Positions 26,201 through 33,775 of a stretch of 64,000 nt of DNA are shown here, piece after piece. The notes under the pieces were generated by a model that had not been told where the DNA came from, searched no databases, and saw nothing but the letters and a program-made list of their open reading frames with translations. The number at the start of each line of letters is the position of its first letter. The first letter of the stretch is position 1. The position numbers and the translations under genes are program-made. Source of the stretch: Nelumbo lutea (taxonomy: Eukaryota > Streptophyta > Magnoliopsida > Proteales > Nelumbonaceae); contig JAKGHH010000004.1 in the NCBI GenBank assembly GCA_022828595.1, forward strand, positions 85,526,270-85,590,269, given 5' to 3'.

Positions 26201-29200
26201 GAGTCTGTTAGTCGGATTATGTTGTGTCATTGTCGTTTCGGTCATCTGTCTTTTTCCGCCTTGAGTCATCTATTCCCTGAAATGTTTAAGGGAATTAGTC
26301 TGTCCAGTCTTCATTGTGAGTCTTGTGAATTGTCAAGGCATTGTAGAAGCAAGTATCCTTTGAGCAATAAAAGATCTTCTGTTCCTTTTAATATTGTGCA
26401 TTCTGATGTGTGAGGACCTTACCACTTACCCTCCTTGGGTGGCTACAAATATTTTATCCTGTTTATTGATGATTTTTCACGGTTCACTTGGATATTCCTG
26501 ATGAAATCCGGTGATGAAGTTCCAAGACTTGTAAAACAATTCCATGAATTTGTTCTAACCCAATTTGATACCAGGATTAAAATCTTCATATCGGACAATG
26601 CAAAAGAATACCTTGAGAAAAACCTATCCTGCTATCTTTATGGCATGGGGGTTATTCATCAAAGCTCATGTGCTAGGACCCCATAACAGAATGGGGTTAC
26701 TGAGAGGAAAAACAGGCATATTGTTGAGGTTGCAAGAAGTATCTTATTTGCTTCACATGTTCCTACCAGGTTTTGGGGTGATGCTATACTTACTGCTACC
26801 TATCTTATAAACCGCATGCCATCCAGGGTTTTGGGATTTAAGCCTCCCTTCACTCTTCTTCATCCGGACAAAGACCTTTTTTCTGTTCCTATTCGTGTCT
26901 TTGGCTGCACCTGTTATGTACATGTTCCAAGTGTCCAAAGGCATAAGTTTGAACCCAAAGCTCAAAAGTGTATCTTCCTTGGTTATTCCCCTACACAGAA
27001 GGGTTATTGTTGTTTTGATCCAAAGTCTGGCAATCGGTATGTCTCAATGGATGTCACCTTTGATGAGTTTTCCCCTTTTTATGGTTCCTCTCCAAAAGGA
27101 CATTGTCCACAGGGGGAGGATTTGACACAGGTGTTTGCTCTTCCTCTTCCTGTCCCTGTTGAGTCCCTTGATGTGTCTGCCTCTCCTTCAAATGAATCAA
27201 GGGTGGATCAGTCGTTCCATTCTCCTTGTCCCAATACTCTACCTCCTCGTCCTATCCTCAATCCCAAGGTGTATCAAAGGCAAAGATCCAGAAATGTGCA
27301 GGTTGTTTCTCCTACAACACATGAGCCTCATACACTTCCAGTCACAGAAGAGACAGCAGGTACTGGTTCAGCACCTTTGGATTCATCCTTCCCTGACTTT
27401 GATATTCCCATTACTGTTAGAAAAGGAAAACGGAAGTGCACTGCACACTGCATTTCCAAGCACCTTTCTTACAGTTTGCTTTCACCTTCATACTTTGCCT
27501 ATCTCTCTTCTGTTGCTTCTCATCCTATTCCCAGGTCTGTGTCAGAAGCTCTTAAGATTCCAGAATGGAGGGATGCTATGAAATCTGAAACCGATGCCCT
27601 ACACAAGAATGACACATGGGAAGTGGTGGATTTGCCTGAAGGGAAGGATCCTGTTGGTTGCAAGTGGGTCTTTACTATCAAATACAGAGCTGATGGCACC
27701 ATTGAAAAGTACAAGGCCAGGCTGGTTGCAAAAGGCTATACACAGACATATGGGATTGATTATTTAGAGACTTTTGCACCTGTTGCCAAGATGACATCTG
27801 TGAGGGTTCTTCTATCTTTAGCTACTCACTTTGACTGGCCCCTTTATCAATTGTATGTGAAGAATGCATTTCTGAATGGTCAATTACATGAGGAGGTTTA
27901 CATGTCTCTTCCTCCAGGGATGTATGGAACTAATATGAAAGGGAAGGTATGCAGGTTGAAGAAAACTCTTTATGGACTAAAACAGTTCCCTAGAGCATGG
28001 TTTGAGAGATTTAGAACAGCACTTGTTAACTTTGGTTATGTGCAAACACAGTCCGATCATACTCTTTTTGTGAAGAGGAGTGGACCTCTGGCAGTATACC
28101 TCATTGTGTATGTAGATGATATTGTAGTGACGGGCAATGATGCCTCATGAATTCATGATCTAAAATCTTTTCTCCATACAAAGTTTGAGATTAAAAATTT
28201 GGAGGAATTGAGATACTTTCTTGGCATAGAAGTGGCTCGATCCAAGGATGGGATTCTTATCTCCCAAAGGAAGTATGTTCTTGACTTGCTCTCTGAAACT
28301 AGAAAGATGGGTGCTAGACCAGTTGCTACTCCTATTGATATGAGTCATAAACTCTCAACTTCAGAAGGGACATTGTTAGAAGACAAAGGAATCTTTCAGA
28401 GACTTCTTGGGAAACTTTTGTACCTATGCATGACTCGGCCAGATATTGCATATGCAGTCAGTTGCATTAGCCAATTCATGCATGCTCCTCGAGACACTCA
28501 TTTGGCAGCTGCAGAGAGAATCCTATGTTATTTGAAGGGCTCCCCAGGAAAGGGTTTACACCGATGCTGACTGGGCCGGGAACATTAATGACAGATCTAC
28601 CTCTGGGTATTGCAGCTTGGTAGTTGGTAATGTTGTTTCTTGGAGAAGCAAGAAACAATCGGTTGTTGCTCGGTCTTCTGTTGGAGTAGAATACAGGGCC
28701 ATGGCACATGGGGTTTCTGAATTATTATGGCTAAAATCTTTGATGGAAGAACTTAGAGTTGAATATGACAAGCCAATGATGTTGTACTGTGATAATCAGG
28801 CTGCCATCAACATTGCTCACAACTCAGTGTAACATGATAGAACCAAGCATATTGAAGTTGATCGACACTTCATTAGGGAAAGGGTCTCTTCGGGTGAAGT
28901 GTGTCTTCTTTTCATCACATTTGAAGGACAGTTGGCATATTTTCTTACCAAAGGCATTCCCAAGGCAAAACTTCAGCATGATACCAGCAAGCTTGGCATG
29001 ACTGACATCTATGCTCAGCTTGAGGGGGAGTGTAGAGAAGATGGGCCGAATGGCCCATAGGTTGTTTATTCTTCTTGTTATTTTGGGCCCATCCTGTCAA
29101 TATTATGTTCTTTGTAAATTCTTGCCCAACTAAGGGCCTCCTTGTAATTATTCAAATATATCTAATAAAACAGTGTTAGGGGGCTGAGAGAGGTGTGTTC

Positions 29201-31472
29201 GAAATCCTCTTCTCAAACCCTCATTGCAGAACACTCAACTCTCCTCTCTTCAGTTTCAACAGTTTGTTATTCCAAAAGCATGGGCATTTAAAGGTGGAAG
29301 TTTATATAGATGTTGATTGGGCTGGATGATAGAAAATCTACCAGTGGATATTGCACTCTCGTGTGAGGAAATTGTGTCACATAGAGGAGTAAGAAACAAA
29401 GTGTGGTATCTAGATCCAATGCGGAAGAAGAATACAAAGTTGTCCCATGGTATTATTGAAATGTTGTGGATAAAAAAAAAAGAAAAGAAAAAATAACTGT
29501 TAGATGAATTGGGATTTGTTATTGATAGCCCTATGCCATTGTACTGTGACAACAAGGCAGCTATCAACATTGCTTCCAATCCAGTTTTTCATGATAGGAC
29601 CAAGCACATTGACGTGGACAAACACTTTATCAGGGAGAAAATCATGAGTGGAAAAGTATGCACTCCTTATGTTAGTTCTAAAGAGCAAGTTACAGATATC
29701 TTCACAAAGGGCCATCATCACCTGTGACACAATGACTTGTGTGACAAGTTCGCATGATTGATATCTATGCCCCAACTGGAGGGGGAGTGTTAATTGTATT
29801 TGTACTTAGGCCGCAAGGGCTTTTTGATCTTTGTACATCTTTTTTAATTTTTTAGTTGGGTCTCCCTAATATAAATAAAAGTGTTGGCACCACCAACCTA
29901 ATCTTTTTGACTCTAAATCTTTCTTCCTCTCTTCTCTCTGTTTTCCTCTCTCTTCTCTCTTCCCTCTAATTTTCTAACACATTCTACTAAGAAAACAATG
30001 GCAATGTAGTGTCATGGAGAAGTTAGAAATAATTTGTTGTAGCTCGATCTAGTGCAGAAGCTGAATATAGAGCAATTTCCTATGGTGTATCAAAATTGCT
30101 ATGGTTGAAGGGTTTGTTGATAGAGATTGGGATACAAACAGGAGTTCCAATGCGGATATACTGTGATAATCAAGTTTCCATAAATATTGCACATAATCCT
30201 ATTCAACATGACCACACAAAACTTATTGAAGTGGGCAGATACTTCATTAAAGAGAGAATTGCCAATGGAGAAATTTGCTTGCCTTTTGTCAGCCAGAAGA
30301 TCAACTAGCTGATTGCTTAACCAAGGGGGTTTCCAAACCAAAACATGACAACAATCTTAGCAAGCTAGGCATGATAGATATCTATGCTCATCTTGAGAGG
30401 GAGTGTTGAGAATATGTTTTGTTTGTAAGGGCTTATTTGTCTTTTTCATCTATTTGTATTTGGGCACCTATAGCTAAGGGCACATATGTATTTTGGCCAC
30501 CTAGTATAAATTCTTCTTTGTGGGAGTGAACAGTAACACACCCCATATATACGAACATTTCTTCTTCTCTTCATCTTCTTCCACTTAGCTCAAGTTTTAC
30601 TTCTCAGTCCATTTGCAGCCCTATCTTTCCATGGGTCCACTACCTATAGATTGTTGTTTTTCCTAATGTGTTGCGCCCTGGCATTATTTGTTATGATGTA
30701 TATGGTGGACTCGAATCAAGTCCCATCTATGTCCAACAGGATTTGGACCCGATCCGAAATCCCTAACTCCGACCGGGTTTGGATTTGGATGGTACCTATA
30801 TGTAGAGAACATTGATGTGGGCCCCACAGCTGTGGGCCCATTCTGTCCGTAGGGTAAAATGTATCTAGTCACAGCTGTGGTCATTTTGCTATTCTGTTAT
30901 TCCTAGCTTCAGTTTTATATTGTTTGTTATTTGTTAGCAGTTATGATGTAAACACCAAGGGCAGATATGTCCTTTCATGTAACTAGCATAACATATATAT
31001 ATTAACTTAAAGTGGCGGCGGCAGAATATTGACATTCTGTTCTTCTCCTCAAAATCTGTGTTCTACTGCTCTTTCACCACTCTTTCTTCTACTTCTTCAC
31101 TTTCTCTTCTCATCGAACCTGAAATCTCTTAGTGTTCAAGACTGAATAGCAGTCCTGAAAACCTACACTATACAAACTGAACCCGACTACATCCCTAATT
31201 CCAGGTGTTTTTATTAAACTGAGCTATCATATTGCTTCCTTGCCCACCACACAGTTCTAATCACTTGGAATTGTAAACGTTTACTGTCTGTTTGAGTTCT
31301 TCTCAGGTATATAGAGTAGAAAAATTGCCAGAGCATTGTTTACTTCATTTATATTGCTTCCTAATTTTCTATTTCTTTGTTGAACAGAGCTCGTCAACAT
31401 GATAAAAGAGTGAACAGAAGAAGATCAGAAGTAGAGAATCCACTTCTTGATGGTCTTCTTGTCCAAGAGTGA
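2231..31472 (+). CDS. CLC-d: Chloride channel/exchanger CLC-d, C-terminal 292 residues (5' end outside window)
   Basis: Exons: 2231-2366, 2448-2579, 2671-2748, 2836-2891, 3010-3096, 3182-3338, 3473-3574, 3651-3697, 31388-31472. All introns are GT/AG and the phases join exactly. The product starts in the last membrane part ([45 protein letters not shown]), then shows the two cytosolic CBS domains ([10 protein letters not shown] near the first; [10 protein letters not shown] and [10 protein letters not shown] in the second) and ends [11 protein letters not shown]. This pattern is typical of plant CLC-d, a trans-Golgi/endosomal anion/proton exchanger of about 790 residues involved in luminal pH control. 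The gating glutamate region lies outside the window. The final exon supplies only the last 27 residues plus one base of a split Arg codon, after a 27.7-kb intron. No internal stop occurs across the joined exons. Confidence 0.93.
3743..3760. repeat. LINE target-site duplication, left copy
   Basis: TTGGAGTTATAGAATAAT recurs at 23265-23282 with one mismatch. It directly borders the poly(A) end of a minus-strand LINE (poly-T from 3760). Confidence 0.8.
3807..4140 (-). repeat. Copia A 3' LTR
   Basis: It matches 17193-17530 over its length and is followed on the + strand by CTCCCCCTCA, the complement of the polypurine tract. Confidence 0.9.
4141..4404 (-). pseudogene. Copia A RNase H C-terminal remnant
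   Basis: The minus-strand frame shows [20 protein letters not shown] and LADVLTKG before the polypurine tract, with in-frame stops (one after LNCDN, one after TTGEV). It joins abruptly to a second RNase H copy, that of copia C, near 4397-4405. Confidence 0.75.
4405..6981 (-). pseudogene. Copia C integrase, reverse transcriptase, RNase H
   Basis: Integrase DDE region ([29 protein letters not shown]) at 6606-6981; integrase C-terminus and RT start at 5679-6572; RT at 5362-5685 and 4435-5343 with an intact YVDD box; RNase H with [14 protein letters not shown] and [10 protein letters not shown]. Breaks: TGA after NGVAE (near 6603), a frameshift near 5690, TAA near 5350, and TAG in place of Gln before WADLLTKG (near 4435). 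Not functional. Confidence 0.85.
6982..7272 (-). repeat. Copia B 3' LTR
   Basis: Nearly identical to 12436-12723. The polypurine-tract complement CTCCCCCTCA starts at 7273. Confidence 0.93.
7285..10438 (-). pseudogene. Copia B pol: protease end, integrase, RT, RNase H
   Basis: Pieces: 9587-10438 ([44 protein letters not shown]), 9293-9580 (integrase C-terminus), 8074-9324 (RT with [25 protein letters not shown]), 7285-8067 (RT end and RNase H, ending DVLIKGLAS). Only three further lesions separate them: TAG after ARALLF (near 9585), a one-base slip in an A run near 9300, and TGA for Arg before KYVLNLL (near 8070). The YVDD box is intact. Confidence 0.88.
10445..11698 (-). pseudogene. Copia B gag and protease start (417 codons open)
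   Basis: The frame opens at [15 protein letters not shown], contains [20 protein letters not shown] (gag N-terminus) and a zinc knuckle [14 protein letters not shown], and reaches the protease active site [10 protein letters not shown] near its end. A TAG at about 10442-10444 interrupts it four codons before MRVADGSLS. Gag itself could still be made from this copy; the full polyprotein could not. Confidence 0.85.
11699..12423 (-). other. Copia B untranslated leader with short direct repeats
   Basis: No gene. CTGTTTAGGACTGGTCGAAG occurs at about 11715 and 11792, and CAAGTCTTGCTGG(G/A)GCACG at about 12022 and 12087. The leader lies between PBS and gag. Confidence 0.7.
12436..12723 (-). repeat. 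Copia B 5' LTR with adjacent primer-binding site
   Basis: The minus strand ends AGATTACA, directly followed by PBS TGGTATCAGAGC at 12424-12435. Confidence 0.93.
12724..13174 (-). pseudogene. Copia C protease/pre-integrase segment
   Basis: The minus-strand frame shows [20 protein letters not shown], then [11 protein letters not shown] (HxLGHxS integrase zinc motif) and CESCQLG, where copia B is inserted. The upstream protease active-site part reads [13 protein letters not shown] codons ending in a stop near 13202. Confidence 0.75.
13202..14358 (-). pseudogene. Copia C gag, broken
   Basis: Pieces at 14092-14358, 13813-14088 and 13309-13806 read on one after another: [20 protein letters not shown], then [20 protein letters not shown], then a glycine/arginine/serine-rich stretch and a zinc knuckle starting [10 protein letters not shown]. 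Stops lie near 14089 and 13810, and the frame shifts after the knuckle. Confidence 0.8.
15080..15360 (-). repeat. Copia C 5' LTR
   Basis: The minus strand reads TGTTAGAATGCTCGAG...TTTACTAACA, ending beside the PBS TGGTATCAGAGC (15068-15079). It interrupts the copia A protease frame on the right. Confidence 0.85.
15361..16707 (-). pseudogene. Copia A gag and start of protease, broken
   Basis: Gag begins near 16707 ([20 protein letters not shown]). After a frameshift near 16480-16490 it continues through a CCHC zinc knuckle, [14 protein letters not shown], to a stop near 15581. The protease region resumes to [16 protein letters not shown] and is cut by the copia C LTR at 15360. Copia gag packages the RNA, and the protease would process the polyprotein. 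Confidence 0.8.
17181..17192 (-). other. Copia A primer-binding site
   Basis: The minus strand reads TGGTACCAGAGC directly after the LTR end. This is one base off the usual initiator-Met tRNA complement TGGTATCAGAGC. Confidence 0.85.
17193..17530 (-). repeat. Copia A 5' LTR
   Basis: It abuts the primer-binding site on its left and the AGAAA TSD on its right. Confidence 0.9.
17536..17802 (-). pseudogene. LINE 3' end: last ORF2 codons and 3' UTR
   Basis: On the minus strand [17 protein letters not shown] leads through [14 protein letters not shown] to a stop at 17625-17627, a usual LINE C-terminus. The 3' UTR continues left to copia A at 17530 and resumes at 3806. Bases 17774-17802 are the left copy of the 29-bp repeat flanking gypsy D. 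Confidence 0.7.
17774..17802. repeat. 29-bp direct repeat flanking gypsy D, left copy
   Basis: These 29 bases end directly at the D 5' LTR and match 20837-20865 with two mismatches (positions 6 and 21). They comprise 24 bp of LINE and the first 5 bp (AGATG) of copia E. Confidence 0.85.
17803..18209 (+). repeat. Gypsy D 5' LTR
   Basis: It ends GGGTTTATCA, followed by TTGGTATCAAAGCC (PBS 18212-18223, initiator-Met-like with one mismatch). It contains a TATAAATA box and a CT-rich tract. Confidence 0.88.
18304..20455 (+). pseudogene. Gypsy D gag-protease/integrase-chromodomain remnant
   Basis: Gag ([23 protein letters not shown]...HRC knuckle) runs with stops to about 19200. The protease site [17 protein letters not shown] is at about 19270-19315. 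Near 19430 the sequence jumps to integrase ([38 protein letters not shown]), then [11 protein letters not shown] and a chromodomain ([19 protein letters not shown]). RT and RNase H, normally between protease and integrase, are absent. Gag has TAG/TAA/TGA stops. The element could not move by itself. Confidence 0.85.
20460..20836 (+). repeat. Gypsy D 3' LTR
   Basis: It starts TGATAGGCCC after the purine-rich GAAGAGGGTGGGAC and ends GGGTCTATCA. Confidence 0.88.
20837..20865. repeat. 29-bp direct repeat flanking gypsy D, right copy
   Basis: It starts directly after the D 3' LTR and runs through the LINE/E border, including the CCATT TSD of E (20856-20860). Confidence 0.85.
20945..21062 (-). repeat. 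Copia E LTR segment, left copy
   Basis: About 118 bp, ending ACAGGCCCAT, repeated at 22698-22818 with few differences. Part of the 3' LTR that starts at 20861. Confidence 0.75.
21063..21374 (-). repeat. LTR-like fragment of another copia family inside E
   Basis: The minus strand begins TGTTGAGTTTGGGCCGATG and contains a composition typical of the neighbouring copia LTRs (GGCAGCC box, TATAAAT). It joins directly to the E gag remnant, so it may mark the deletion that removed E pol. Confidence 0.5.
21380..22400 (-). pseudogene. Copia E gag remnant
   Basis: The minus-strand frame gives [28 protein letters not shown] and AKEIWD, close to the copia F gag at 24910-25040, then a zinc knuckle with broken frame and [14 protein letters not shown] and F are thus related families in opposite orientation. 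Several stops are present. Confidence 0.75.
22698..22893 (-). repeat. Copia E 5' LTR remnant
   Basis: It holds the shared segment plus the LTR start out to TTTACA at 22893. The 3' part of this LTR and the PBS are missing. Confidence 0.75.
22899..23264 (-). pseudogene. LINE fragment: reverse-transcriptase zinc-binding (zf-RVT) domain
   Basis: The minus-strand frame shows [19 protein letters not shown], then [20 protein letters not shown], the C-x2-C...H-x4-C-type zinc site seen at the end of plant L1 ORF2, then [10 protein letters not shown] at its left end. There are two in-frame stops after WALQI. The next codons of the frame lie beyond copia E. Confidence 0.8.
23265..23282. repeat. LINE target-site duplication, right copy
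   Basis: TTGGAGTTATAGCATAAT matches 17 of 18 bases at 3743-3760 and borders the truncated 5' end of the LINE. Confidence 0.8.
23283..23544 (+). other. Ordinary CLC-d intron sequence
   Basis: AT-rich with no reading frame or repeat recognised, lying between the LINE complex and the F/G/H complex. Confidence 0.5.
23620..23850 (+). repeat. Copia F 5' LTR
   Basis: Followed immediately by the PBS at 23851-23862. Confidence 0.93.
23863..24704 (+). other. Copia F leader with about 69-bp tandem repeat
   Basis: No gene. A unit beginning GGTTCTGTTTTGAAGCTCGA starts at about 24025 and 24094, with a partial third copy from 24163. Confidence 0.75.
24705..26102 (+). pseudogene. Copia F gag and protease, broken
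   Basis: Gag starts [16 protein letters not shown], with [20 protein letters not shown] and a TAA at 25278-25280 after TGLNP. It continues through the CCHC knuckle [14 protein letters not shown] to the protease site [15 protein letters not shown] one-base slip in a T run near 26060 shifts the frame before the FQDLESQK codons. Confidence 0.85.
26045..29012 (+). pseudogene. Copia F integrase, reverse transcriptase, RNase H
   Basis: Integrase zinc part and DDE region ([30 protein letters not shown]), stops TGA at 26411-26413 (Trp codon) and TAA at about 26684 (Gln codon). A 444-codon frame at 26816-28150 spans integrase C-terminus and RT ([29 protein letters not shown]), with TGA at 28148. RT end and RNase H follow (28199-29012), with a small deletion near 28555 and TAA at about 28830. 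The active-site boxes survive but the polyprotein is dead. Confidence 0.88.
29031..29261 (+). repeat. Copia F 3' LTR
   Basis: Preceded by TGAGGGGGAG and followed by the TSD GTTTG. Confidence 0.93.
29789..29979 (+). repeat. Copia G 3' LTR
   Basis: TGTTAATTG...TTTCTAACA, directly after GGAGGGGGAG. Confidence 0.85.
29980..30640 (+). mobile_element. Copia element H, RNase H fragment and start of 3' LTR
   Basis: It starts within the RNase H segment (NVVSWRS-like codons) immediately after the G LTR, so G probably inserted into H. Clear frame: [43 protein letters not shown]. The polypurine tract precedes an LTR starting TGTTGAGAATATG at 30404. The LTR end is not defined and 30640 is approximate. 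Confidence 0.75.
30895..31205 (+). repeat. Possible solo LTR in CLC-d intron
   Basis: It begins TGTTATTCCTAG, carries a TATATATA box and the CT-rich stretch usual in copia LTRs, but no TSD or partner was found. Ends are approximate. Confidence 0.3.
31388..31472 (+). other. Last coding exon of CLC-d
   Basis: The 85-bp exon completes the split Arg codon and encodes 27 residues ending [10 protein letters not shown], then TGA at 31470-31472. A C-terminal PLL(D/N)xLL segment is characteristic of plant CLC-d. The preceding 30 bases are pyrimidine-rich, as expected of an acceptor. Confidence 0.9.
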
Positions 31473-32947
31473 GTAATGAACAAACATTGTTGTCCTACCT
31501 TTCTTGAGGCTTAATTCTTTCAAACTACCTCCATACTAACTTTCCTAGGTTTAGCAGTCATTTTATGTGCATTGTGTGCTCCTCCTTAACACAAAGGGGC
31601 TTATAAACTGTACCTATCTAATTCTTGCATTTTATTAATTTAGATATAGATATAATAGTCAAATAGGTCTTAAGGAACTAGGCACAAAAATGTTGTTTTA
31701 AGGTCTGTTGTTTTGCTATTTGTTCATGGAGACACCTAGAGCGAGTTTTTTTCCCCTTCTTTTTTATTGTATCAATACTCTCCACAATTTATCATTATTT
31801 TCTTATTAGAAAGTTTGACTATTTGAAATTTTGTAGCATTTCCTCCACTCCCATGGATATCCCATTAATCCAGGTCTATAATATTTGGAAGCTTGTGTTT
31901 ATCAGGATTTGAATGCTTTACCATATCCCTTGTATTCCTTACAATTATGTTTGACTATTATGGAATTCATGCTGTAGAAGCCTCTGAAAATGCCAGCTTA
32001 AGTCTTGACTCACAGGCTTGTTGCAGGATCCATGTATCTTTCTGCCAGTAAGTTGGTAAGAGTTGTAATTAGAGCTTCACTTCATTTAGGATATCACATT
32101 TCTCATGCATGTTCATCTTCACTCCTTGAAAGGTCCTGAGCATTTCAACGATGGACATGTAATCAGGTTGAATGTCAGCCTGAAAAGAAAATTTCAAGCC
32201 GTAATACAATGCTGGTTATGTGTCCATCAGTGGGGCACTTGAAAGTATACTTGTGTCCATTCAAGGAGCTAATTTCTTTGCTTTCTTGTGCCACATAGTG
32301 TCCTTTTTCTGTTTCTTGTTGACTGTAAACGATCTTAGAAATTTTCATATCCAAGAATTGGTTAAATTATTTAGGAAAAGTAAACAATTGGAAATCAGTT
32401 CATAGTTACCGAATCAGTCAATGTATCTAATATAGGAATTGTTTCTTATTTCCTGCTTTTGATTAAATAATAAGAAAACCTAAGGTGATGTTTGGGTCTG
32501 CAGTGTTACATTCCCATTTATAATCCACATCAATGCCAAGGTTCTAAGTATCAAAGACGCAAAGAGTATTGGAAAGACAACTTTAAGAGACATAAGGATA
32601 CATTTTGGAATAACATTGATTCAGTGGAAAAATTAAGATACGCATGAAATATAAGGGGACTTAGTTTGACACCATAAATACATTGATGAAACCAAATATA
32701 AGGCTCAAATAATTATATATAAAGTATAAACAAAAATATATATTGTAAAAGTTTATATGGAGTATTAACCATCAGAATACACAGAAAATTAGAAAATAGT
32801 AGGATTAAAATATGCATGTATATTTGTATAGATAAGGAAAGGCCATCATCTTTAACAAGTCGGTATCATACAGCATAAATGTAAAGGCCATCATCTTTGA
32901 TGTTAGTAACCAGGGTTATATTCCTGCAAATAATGTGATTTTCTTTT
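31473..32947 (+). other. CLC-d 3' flank, no gene recognised
   Basis: AT-rich sequence after the CLC-d stop, probably including its 3' UTR. No clear polyadenylation site can be chosen by eye and no conserved reading frame is seen. Confidence 0.5.
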
Positions 32948-33768
32948 AGGAAAATTACCTAAGTATAACCTGAGGTATCTGACAAATATTAAAACATACC
33001 CTGTGGTTTCTGAAATTACTTAAATATGCCATGTCAAAACATACTACTGTTATGATTGATGTAATTGGTTAAAGGACAAAAATGCCCTTCACAAAGTATT
33101 GATAAGAGGAGTTCTTAATGTTAGTAAGAGAGAGCTCATAATACTTGAAATTTGTTAGTGACCAGTTAGTTTGGTCCCCCAGTTTTTGAAGGAATCTTAA
33201 TGATTGGAAAGTGGATGCACTTCAAAATGTTTTAGGGATCTTGCAGTAGGTTCATGTTATTCTCAGCTCTTGTGACACTAGATTGTGGACTTGTGAAAAG
33301 AGTGGACTGTTCACTATAAAATCTTGTTATGCAGCCATTTCTCGTGGTGTTAAAGTGGCCTGCTCCTGGATTTAGAAGAGTCATGTTCCTCTGAAATTTC
33401 TGTTCCTCTTATTGTTTGCGGCAAAGGGAAAAGTCCGAACAGTGGACATTCTACTTAGGCGAGGCTTGAACTTTGAAGGCACCTGTAGCTTGTGTGGACA
33501 AGCTCCTGAATCTGTGAATCATTTGTTGATTCACTGTCCGTTTACCTTTCAGGTGTGATGCCATTCTTCTGGGCTCTTTCATATCCAGTCTGTCTTACCC
33601 TTCTCTGTAGCTGATCTGGAGGTGTGGTGCCATTTTTTTCCGGCTCTTTCATATCTAGTGTGTTAAAGTGACGTCACCTAACAAGGTATATTAAAGTAAT
33701 CTCAGAAACCACAGGATATGTTTTAGTATTTGTCAGATGCATCAGGGCACATTTAAATCATTTTTCCT
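32948..33768. mobile_element. TIR DNA element carrying a LINE fragment
   Basis: Inverted repeats of about 85-90 bp begin AGGAAAA on each side, at 32948-33035 and about 33682-33768. The shared core is ATCTGACAAATA(T/C)TAAAACAT followed by CCTGTGGTTTCTGA. A 7-bp direct repeat TTCTTTT flanks both ends (32941-32947 and 33769-33775). The interior holds a LINE ORF2 piece. TSD length fits neither hAT (8) nor Mutator (9) cleanly, so the superfamily is open. Confidence 0.65.
33160..33660 (+). pseudogene. LINE ORF2 C-terminal fragment (zf-RVT)
   Basis: The + frame shows DTRLWTCEKSGLFTIKSCYA, then KVRTVDILLRRGLNFEGTCS and CGQAPESVNHLLIHCPF, the zinc-binding domain after plant L1 reverse transcriptase. 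Stops interrupt it. A stretch of about 68 bp (GTG(A/G)TGCCATT...CTTTCATATC(C/T)AG) is tandemly duplicated at its end (about 33555 and 33623). Confidence 0.75.
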
Positions 33769-33775
33769 TTCTTTT

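Larger units (their letters stand above)
23620..29261 (+). mobile_element. Copia element F, nearly complete, inserted in copia G
   Basis: LTRs 23620-23850 and 29031-29261 (TGTAGAGAAG...TTTCAACA) differ by three bases in 231, about 1.3 percent. Exact TSD GTTTG at 23615-23619 and 29262-29266. PBS TGGTATCAGAGC is at 23851-23862 and the polypurine tract at about 29021-29030. Removing F restores the RNase H reading of G across the TSD. Confidence 0.93.
23545..29979 (+). mobile_element. Copia element G, 3' fragment split by F
   Basis: RNase H codons ([18 protein letters not shown]) run into the F insertion site and resume at 29267 ([19 protein letters not shown]). They continue with [19 protein letters not shown] and [13 protein letters not shown], then the purine tract and a 191-bp LTR at 29789-29979. 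Stops and frameshifts are frequent. The 5' part is lost left of 23545. Confidence 0.85.
3698..31387 (+). other. 27,690-bp terminal intron of CLC-d, filled with nested retroelements
   Basis: The donor is ATTATAAG/GTCTTAAT and the acceptor TTTGTTGAACAG/AGCTCG. The upstream exon leaves AG of an Arg codon and the downstream exon supplies the third base A, so the frame is conserved. Removing the insertions recognised here leaves roughly 1 kb of ordinary intron (3698-3742, about 23283-23544, and part of 30640-31387). Confidence 0.9.
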
